Under the pieces are notes generated by a model that worked only from the letters and a program-made list of their open reading frames with translations, ran no database searches and had not been told where the DNA came from. A stretch of 64,000 nt of DNA from NCBI GenBank assembly GCA_050740695.1, contig JBOIDR010000003.1, positions 1 to 64,000 of the forward strand, in the 5' to 3' direction. The stretch comes from JACCXJ01 sp050740695. GTDB lineage: Bacteria; Pseudomonadota; Gammaproteobacteria; JACCXJ01. Positions 18,101 through 27,100 of the stretch are shown in pieces. Numbering within the stretch: the stretch's first letter is position 1; each line of letters opens with the position of its first letter. The translations under genes were made by a program, and so were the position numbers.

Positions 18101-21100
18101 GCAACGGAGCATAGAAGCGGTGGATCGCCCTGATGTTCGGGTCACCTTCCGCATCAGGTTTCGACTCGGCAAGGACAGCATGGTCCAGCAACCCTGGCAA
18201 GGCTCGAACGGCATTCAGGTGTAGATTCGAAGGCCGCCCACTGTGACTGAGCGCCTTCTCTAAACCAGCGCGGGCCACTGAAATATCCCACCCCGTATCT
18301 CGATTTCTATAGGATCCGCGCAGGCGATCTAGCGCGTATCGCAGCGCGGCCTTCGCATTAGGGAACGGTAGGCCGGTCAGTTGGATGACTCTAACGGCAG
18401 GCTGATCAAACAATCCCGAACGCTGCCCGAACCCGGGCGCCGACGCGCGCGAATACCGCACGCCACTGTCCTCGGCACCCGCTTCCGGCTCCGGCGTGGT
18501 CTTCTCGTCCCCTTTGGCCAGCTCGGCTCGGATTTCCTCTGCGCGCCGCTGTTTTCCGGCGAGGCTGTCTTCGTGCTCGAAGGGCCGGCCGACGCGATTC
18601 TCGGCGCCGTCCAACTCGTGGCGGAGACGGGCGAGGTCCTCGCGCTCGCGCGTGAGCATGCCGTCGAAGCCGCGCGCGGTATGCTCCAGGCCCGTGACCA
18701 TGGAATGCCCGGGCTCGTCGGTGATGGCTTGGAGATCCTGGATGACCGGCCCGAAAGCGCGTACCCCGCCTTGTCCCTCCAGGAACAGCGAGGCCCGCAC
18801 CGCGAGCTCGAACTGTGCCCGGCCACCCTGCCCCGTGATCTCTTTCGCGCGCGTCTCGATCGAATACGTGAGCGGTAGTCCGCCCAGCACCCCGAGATCG
18901 CCCGAGGCCTCGCGCTCCTTGCTCTTCAGGAGGGCTCTGGCTTCCTTCTTCAGGGCGGCCACGATGGCCGTAGCGGCCTCGGCGCGGTCCGAGTGGCCGG
19001 CCTTGCTCACCGTCATGCGGAACTTGTCGCCCTTGGTGTCGGTGCGCTTCTGGATCGTGGTCTCGATATCCCCGATGCGGCGCTCCACGGCCGGGATCTG
19101 CGCCTTGAGCCGCACGAGTGCCGAGCGTAGCTTGGCCTGGTCGTCCAGGTGCGCGCGCTTGAGGGTCGAAAGGCGCTGGATGTCGCCTTCGAGGCCGGCC
19201 AGCTCGAGCGCCAGCGGGTTGTCCGAGGACATCGCGCGCGCCAGGGCGAACTGATCGGCCATGCCGTCCACGTCGGTGGCTTCGTCCACGCCCGCGTCGC
19301 CGCGCAGGAACTGCTCGATGAAGCGCTGCTTGGTCTCCAGGAACTGCCACATCGTCTCGTCGAAGCTGCCGCGCGTCACGTAGGCCGCGATCTGCACCTC
19401 GGGGTTGGTGTTGCCCTGGCGCACGATGCGCCCCTCGCGCTGCTCGATGTTCGAGGGCAGATAGCGATCGGGGTCGAGGTGGTGGAGCGCGATGAGCCGC
19501 TTCTGGGCATTCACCCCGGTACCCATGGCCTCGGACGATCCGATGAGCACGCGCACCCGCCCCGCGTTCACGGACTCGAAGAGCTTCTTCTTGTCCGCGC
19601 TCTTCTTGTAGTCCTGCATGAAGGCGATCTCGCCGCGCGGCATCCCGCGCCGGACGAGCTCGTCGCGGATATAGGCGTAGGTCGAGAAGCCCCGTCCCTC
19701 GGCGTTTCCCGGGAGACCCAGATCGTTGAAGATCATCTGGGCCGAGCGCTCGGGCTTGCTCTCCTGCCAGATCGCATGCACCCGATCGATCAGGATCTCC
19801 ACCTTGCTATCCGGGACGGGCGGTCCCTCTGGATCGACGAAGCGCGGGTCGAGGGCGGCATACTGCCCGTCCGTGATCACGCTCAAGATGATGTCGTCGC
19901 CCTTCTGCGGCGGGCCTCTGCGTGCCTTGATGTCCTTGATGCGCTCGGCGAGTAGGCGCCTGTAGTTTTCCTGGGTCTCGGTCTGCTCGCCGATCACGAG
20001 CTCGCGCCCGCCACCCCGGACCTTGGGCCGCTCGATATAGTGCAGGTCCTTCGCGAACACCGTGTCCCCGACCTCGCCCCAGATCTGGGACAGGGCGGTC
20101 AGGTTCTTGAACTTCGCGAAGCGCGTGACTGCCTGGTAGCTGCCACCGGGCGTCGCCTCCAGGTTGGTCGCGTAGTCGCCGAAGCTCGCCGCCCAGGCGT
20201 CGAAGTGGTGGATCCCCATCGCCTCGAGCAGCGGGCCTTGCAGCAGGCGCTGGATGCTGTAGACCTCGGCGAGGGTGTTGGTGATGGGCGTGCCGGACAT
20301 CAAGACCAGGCTCCGGCCCGGCGAGAGGGATTCGATGTAGCGCGACTTCAGGTACAGATCGCTGCCGCGCACCGATCCATTCGGGTCGATGCCCTTGATG
20401 CCGGTTTGATTGGTGATGAAGTCGATCTTGCGGTAGGCCTGCGCCTCATCGACGAAGAGCATGTCTATCCCGGTCTCCTCGAAGTGGACGCCCTTGTCCT
20501 TGCGCTCGCCCGAGATCAGCTTCGCCAGGCGTTGCTCCAGGCGCTTCTTCTGGCGCTCGATGAGCTTGACCTTCATCCGATCGCCCGCTGCCGCGAGGAG
20601 GAATTGCGCGAGCTCGTCGATCTGGCGTTGGATGAAGTCCGCTTGGAAGTCCGGCGACATCGGGATCATGCCGAAGGCCGAGTGGGTGATGATCACCGCG
20701 TCCCAGTTCTCGTTCGCGACCCGCCCCATGAAACGCTTGCGGTTCACGGCCGCGAACTGCTCCTCGTCGGCCACCAGGATCTTGGCCGCCGGATAGAGAT
20801 CGTAGAACTCCACGGCGAACTGCTTGAGCATGTGGTTCGGGACCACGTAGGCCGGCTTCTTTTTGATCCCGAGGCGCTTCAGCTCCATCCCGGCCACGAT
20901 CGATCCGATGGTCTTGCCGGCACCCACCGAATGCGCCATGTAGGTGTTGCCGGACTGGACGATCCGCCACGCCACGCGCTTCTGGTGCGGCCTCGGCGTG
21001 AGCTTGGCGCTTAGCCCAGGGAACGACATCTTCTCGATGTGCGGTCCGCCGTAATCGCGCTTGACCGTGTGGTTGTAGTGGTCGTTGTAGGCGCGCGCGA

Positions 21101-24100
21101 GGCGCTCGGCGCGGGCTGGCTCTTCCCAGGCCCATTCCGCGAAGCGCTGCTTTATGCGCTGGAGCTTCTCCTGGGCCTTGACCGTCTCCTCCTGGTTCAG
21201 CACCTGGCGGTCCTTGCCGTCCTCCACGATTGTGTCGTAGACCTTCACGGTGCGGCTGTTCAGCGCGGCGTCGATGAGCTCGATGCCGTTGTAGCGCGAG
21301 GTGCCCCACTCGCTGGTCGCGGCGAGGTTCGATTTGACGCCCCATCCGTCCTGTTCGACGCCCCACGCGCCATTGAATTCCGTGACGCGGATGGGGAGCC
21401 CGAGCTCCCGCCCGAAGGCCTCGATCTCCGCGGTCTCGAGGATAGGCTGGCCGAGGGCGAGCGCGATGCGCGAGGGTGGTAGATCGGCCGGCTGCACCGC
21501 CTCCAGGGCCGCGACGTTGCGCTCGTAGCGCGGATCGTTCCGGGCCGCCTCTCGGGCGGCAGCGAGCTTTTGACGGACGTTCCCCGAGAGATAGGCATCC
21601 GCCGTCTCGATGGCCTGCGTGACCGGATCCTCGTAAACCACCGTGCCGAGCGCCTCGAAGGCCTCGGCTTCGCTCATCCCGGCGAGCCTCCCGATCTCGC
21701 CGAGATCCACCGCACCATGGCGGTAGAGCGAGACATGCAGCGCGTCCTCGACCGATTCGACCGCGGGCTCCCGGTGCGGGGCGATGACGCGCTCGCTGAA
21801 GATGGGCGCACGCTGCCAAGTCTTCCTCTCTTCGTCCAAGACCTCCAGGCTCGCGACACGGTAGGCGTCGGGATCGCCCTTGAAGGCGTCCAGGATCGGG
21901 TGGCGCTCGGTCTCGCCATCTACGCCGTCCTTGCCTTTCCGCGCGTAGACCTGGATGGTGTTGATGAAGCCGTGCTGCTTGATGAATGCCTCGTAGGCGC
22001 TTGTCAATTCCGCCTGTGCGGCCTCGATCGCGGCGTCGTCGCGCCCTTCGATCTGGACCTGGAGCACGCGCAGCGCCGCGTCCCGCAACGGGACGAAGCG
22101 CCGGATGATCTCGGCATGCTTCTCCGAAATCCCTTCGCCTTTGCCCTTCTCCTTGACGGCGACCAGATGCCCGGCGCCCTCCTCGCGCAGGAGCAGCTCG
22201 CCCTCGGGGCCGAGGTAATACGCCCCTTCTTTGGCCTTGCGCGGGTCCACATCGACGATCCGCGCCGCTTCGGGCGGTGTCTCGTGGGTGGTAGGCCGGT
22301 ACGCATTGGCCGGCAACCGGTCCGCGGCCGCCTCGATGGCGCGCGCCAGGTCCTCGCCGGGGCGGGGCTCGACCGTGTACTCGTTGCCGCTGTACATCGA
22401 GCCCGACAGCGCATGCTCGCCGAGCACCAGCTCGGGGTGCGCGGCGAAGTATTCGTTGATGTAGGCCTCGCCGTCCGGTGTCTGGATCGGCGTGATCTCG
22501 CCCCAGGCCTCGCCGCCCGGCTCCTCGCCAGGCAGGCGCTTTCTCAGGAACAGCACATCGGTCACGACCTCCGTGCCAGCGTTCGCCATGAATGCGGTCT
22601 TGGGCAGCCGGATGGCGCCGAGCAAGTCGGCCTGCCCCTGGACGTAGGTCCGCATCGCGTCGCGGCCCTTGTCCAGGCTGTAGTGCGAGGTCACGAGCGC
22701 CAGCAGCCCGCCCGGGCGCACCCGGTCGAGCGACTTGGCGATGAAGTAATCGTGCAGCGAGAAGCGCCGGTTGGCGTACTCGGGATCCGATTGAATGATG
22801 GTGGAATCGAAAGGCGGGTTGCCGAGCGCGAGGTCGAAATAGCCCTTCGGCATCTTGAAGGCCTCGAAGCCCTGCTGACGGATGTCGGACTTGGGATAGA
22901 GGTGGCTAGCGATTGCCGCGGAGGTCGTGTCCAGCTCGACGCCGGTGAAGCGGCTCTGCGCCGACCATTCGCTCGGAAGGAGCCCGATGAAGTGTCCGAT
23001 CCCGGAGCCGGGCTCGAGTATCCGTCCGCCGGCGAAGCCGAGGCGCTTGAGCGCGCCGTAGATCCCCTGAATGATGGTCTTCGAGGTGTAGTGGGCGTTG
23101 AGAGTCGAGGCGCGCGCCGCGGCGTATTCCTCGCGACTCAGAAGCTCCTGGAGATCGCGCCCGATGTCCTCCCATCCTGTATTGAAGCGGGACCCGAGCG
23201 GGAAGACGTTGTTGGCGAGCGCGCTGTCGCCCCAGCCGACGTACTTGACGAGCGCGGCCTGCTCCTCGGCCGTCGCCGGCCTCGATTCGGCCGCGAGCCG
23301 CTTGAGCACGCGGATCGCTTCGAGGTTCTGGCGCGCCTTGGTCTTGGCCCCGCCCTGGCCGAGCGCATCGGCCTCGGTGATGCGGTAGTTGCCGGGGCTC
23401 AGTACCCCAGGGTCAGACGCACCCTCTCCAGGCGCTCCCGCTCGAGCTTCTCGCTCGGCGTCTCGTCCGGATCCACCTCGCTTTCCTCCGGCCCGAGCAG
23501 CCCCCGGAGCTCGTCGATCAGGAACTCCTGGATCTCGCGCTTCGCCGTCTCGGCGGCCTGCACCCGCTCCTGATACGGCAGTTCCGCCGGCAAGCCCTTC
23601 ATCGTCCTGTGTACCGCTTCGACTTCCCTGGCTCCGAAATCCGCCTGGATCTCGTCCAGGAACGCTTCCAGGTTCCCTGTCTGCCTCATCTGCTTCAGCT
23701 CGTTCGGCTGGTTGTCCTTGAGGAGCTGCCTCGCCATGTATCGGTAATCCGCCATCGCTCTTCTCCTTTGCGTCCAGTCCCAATCCCTTTTCCCTAGCGA
23801 AGTGGACCGCGTAGGGCTTGATCCCCGCGCCGAAATTATGGATCAGAAACTTGAACAAGTCTTTGAGGGTCTTCCCGGCCGCCTGGAACGCCTCGAGCGC
23901 CGCCTCGAAGTGGGGCTTGGCCTTGGCGTAGGCCTCGGCGTCAAACCCGGCTGGGAAGCTCTGGATGCGCCCGCCCCCGAAGAGTTCTGCCAGGCCCTTG
24001 AGGGTCTCATCGATGCCCTTGACCCCGAGCTTCGCCGCTTCCTTGGCGATGTCGGCAGCCGTTTTCTCCCTGAGTTTGGCTTGTGGCGGGCCTTTAGGCG

Positions 24101-27100
24101 TACTTTTGGCCGGAAGCGGGCGCTTCGTTGGGGTTTTTGGCGGGCCCTCCGCAGCCACCTCGGCCGCGGCCTCATCGAAGAGCGCCGAGAGGTCCGCCTC
24201 GGAGAGCGGCCCGCTAGTTATGCCTCCTTCCGTGCCCAGCCTCTCCCGGACAGCCGCAATGAGCGCGGGCAGCTGCTTGGCGTAGAAGAAAGCGGCCTTT
24301 GCGTTCTCCATTTGCAGAGGGCCGATGAGTTTGACGGCCTTCCGTTCGAGGTTGGCCAGGCTGCGCTCGATGCTTTCCTTCGCGTAGGGATCGGCTTCCC
24401 TCTGCATCGCCTCGACATCGAGCCAGATCCCCTGGAGCGTCCGAAAGTATTCGTTGTGCGGCACCGCCCGGCGGCTCACAGGCTCATCGAGCACCTTGAC
24501 ATCGAGGTCGGCCAGGCGCTTGAATTTTTCAGCTAGAGTCGGGGTGGCCTCGCGTATGGGCCAGATCCAATTGCTCTTGAACGCCTCGTCGAGGGCTGCA
24601 TCTACTGCCTCCTCCACGCCGGGTCCGGCTGGGGTCTTCGACGCGGGCTCTGCAGGCTGTTCCACAACCGCGGGCTTGCTCGACTCTCTTTGTATACTCT
24701 CTTCGAGCTTCGCCATCGCCTCGGCGCGTGTCGGAGCGCGCTCCTCAAGCCGGTAAGCGTTGTCCTTACGCTCAGCGCTGACGATGTGGTTTCCTTCGCT
24801 GTCCTGCCCGAGATAGCGAGGCTTCTCAAAATCGGACTCCGCCGCTTCCTTTTGGCTCGGCTCTGGTGTCGGCTTTTCTGGTGGAGCAACCTTGGCGTTG
24901 ATCTCGGCGACAAGAGTCGCCAGTCTCTTACGCCCTACCTCGATCCCGAGCGCCTGCGCGTAGTCGCGCGCCTTCCACATATTCGTCTCCCAGCCTTCCC
25001 TTGGCACGAAGGCGGGGGGCGTTGGGGTCTCGGGAGGCGACGTTACTTGATCGCTCTGCTGGCTTGGGGGAGACGCCGAGATCGTCCGCCCCTGGTAGGT
25101 GATCTGGTCCGTCTTGCGCTCGGGGGCGGTGACAGTTTCCCCGTTCGGCCTGATGGGAACCCACGAAACCGACTCGAGGAGATCATTGAGCCCCGCCCGT
25201 ACCTGCGCCTCGCGCTTCTTCGGGAATACCCAGCCCCCGCGCTTCCTGTTCCACAAGCCCCGCAGCGCCTTGATCCGGTTCTTGTGGGTCTCGGTGTCAC
25301 CGCGGACGATGATGGATTTCTCGGTGAGGTCCTCGATGCGCAGCGGCGATGTTGCTTGATCGCTCTGCTGGCTTGGGGGGGGCGCTTGCGATCGATCACC
25401 CGCTGTTTCAACGGGTTGCTTACTTGATAGCTGGTTCCCGGCGGGCTGGTCTAGGAGGGATTTTTGGCCTCGGGCCGCGAGCTCGTCGGCTTCGAGATCG
25501 GAACCGGTTAGGCGGAAATCGCCTCGGGCGCGATCCGCTTCACGCTTGCGCTTCGCCGCCGCCTCTTGCTCGGCCGCGCGCCGCTCGGCGTCTAGCTGGC
25601 GTTGTTCGCGTGCAGCGAGCTCTTCCGCGCTGTAGGCTTCCAGGAGCGGGGCATCTCGATCAAGCCGCGCTTCTGTCCCTCGCGGAGTATCACTTCCCAC
25701 CGCTCCCGCGGTGTCAGTTTCGAGAGCGCGTCTGCCGCCCTCCGCCGCTTCGCTTCCAGATCCTTGTCCGCCACTTTGCACCTCGTCGGCGATGAATACA
25801 TCGATGTCTTCGTCGGGCAGAGCGGCGACGGCCATCTCGGCCTCTGCCATGATGGCCTCACGCTCTTCGCGGGCCTCGCGCTCGGCCTCCTCTTCTTCTT
25901 GCCGTCGCGCCAATTCTACTTCTCGCTCTTCCGGCGACAACGCCCCTGCCTCGCGCATGCCGTCGAGCGCGTCGAGCATGTAGCCGACCACACGCCGCTC
26001 CTTCGCACCGAGCTTTTCGCCCGCGATGGCCTTGCGCACGGCCTCGATGGTGGCTTGAGGGTTCAGACGCTCTGGGATCGCCGCATACCAGGGCTCTTTC
26101 GGCAGCCACTTGGTCCGCCCGATGACTTGATCCTTTTCGTCGCGGAGCTGCTCGCCCCCGCGTTGAGCCCAGCCGGCCTGCATCGCCATGTAGCGCAGCG
26201 CGGCCTGCATTCCGGGATCCTCGAGCCGTGCATCCCGGCCGCGGCGCGGCCGCGCTATAGTTGGTAAAGCGGAAGGACTTAAAGGATGAGCAGCATGAAT
26301 CTCCGGTGTCTCGCGTGCGGTGGCATCATCACGACGCGAAGGCAAGGCACGTTCGCCAAGAACTTCTGCAACGGGGAATGCCGGCGATCGTACTATCGCG
26401 TCAACAGCCGCACCCCGTACCGCGAGGTCGTTATTGGTGGCGAGCGCATGTACGAACATCGCTTTGTCATGCAGCAAGTCCTTGGGCGAGACCTCCTTCC
26501 CCACGAGCTTGTGCACCACGTCAACGGGGATGGTCTGGATCCGGAAAACCTTGTCATCATGGATAAGCGGAAGCACGGACTCGAGCACTCGCGCTTGTCC
26601 TGGGACATCGAGTGCGCCAAAGCCCTGCTTGACGAGGGTATCTCGCCGCCCGACATCGCGCGCCGTCTCGGCGTCAGGTACCGCGCCCTGGCGCGTGCCT
26701 TTGAGGTCAGAGGTTGGAGGAGCAAGATCCTCCGTTCCGTGAAGTGGGACGTTGGCAGTGCTAAGCGTCTTTTCGCTGACGGCCTTTCCTTGCGGGAGAT
26801 TGCGAGGTTGGTCGGCACCTCGCACGGTTGCGTCTCTGCCAGGTTCAAGCTTCTTGGGTTGCGCTAGGTCTCGGGGTTCGGCGAGGTCGTTCTGCGGCGA
26901 GGTGGCGGCTTGGTGCGCGGCCTGATCTAGAATCTCCGCGTCCCGCGCCAGGAGGTCGGCGCTTCGTCCGTCCTCCTGGGGGAGCACATCGGTAGGGGCG
27001 CGAGCCTCTCCCTTGTGCTCTGCGGGGCCTTCTCCGAGCGCCGGCGCGGCCGTTGCCGACAGCAAGGACTCGGGCGCCGCTGCGGCAGCTCGGGTCGTCG

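Noticed and set aside
21570..23573. 667-codon plus-strand frame over the methylase-helicase region
   Set aside because: It is antisense shadow only. The minus frame has clear motifs.
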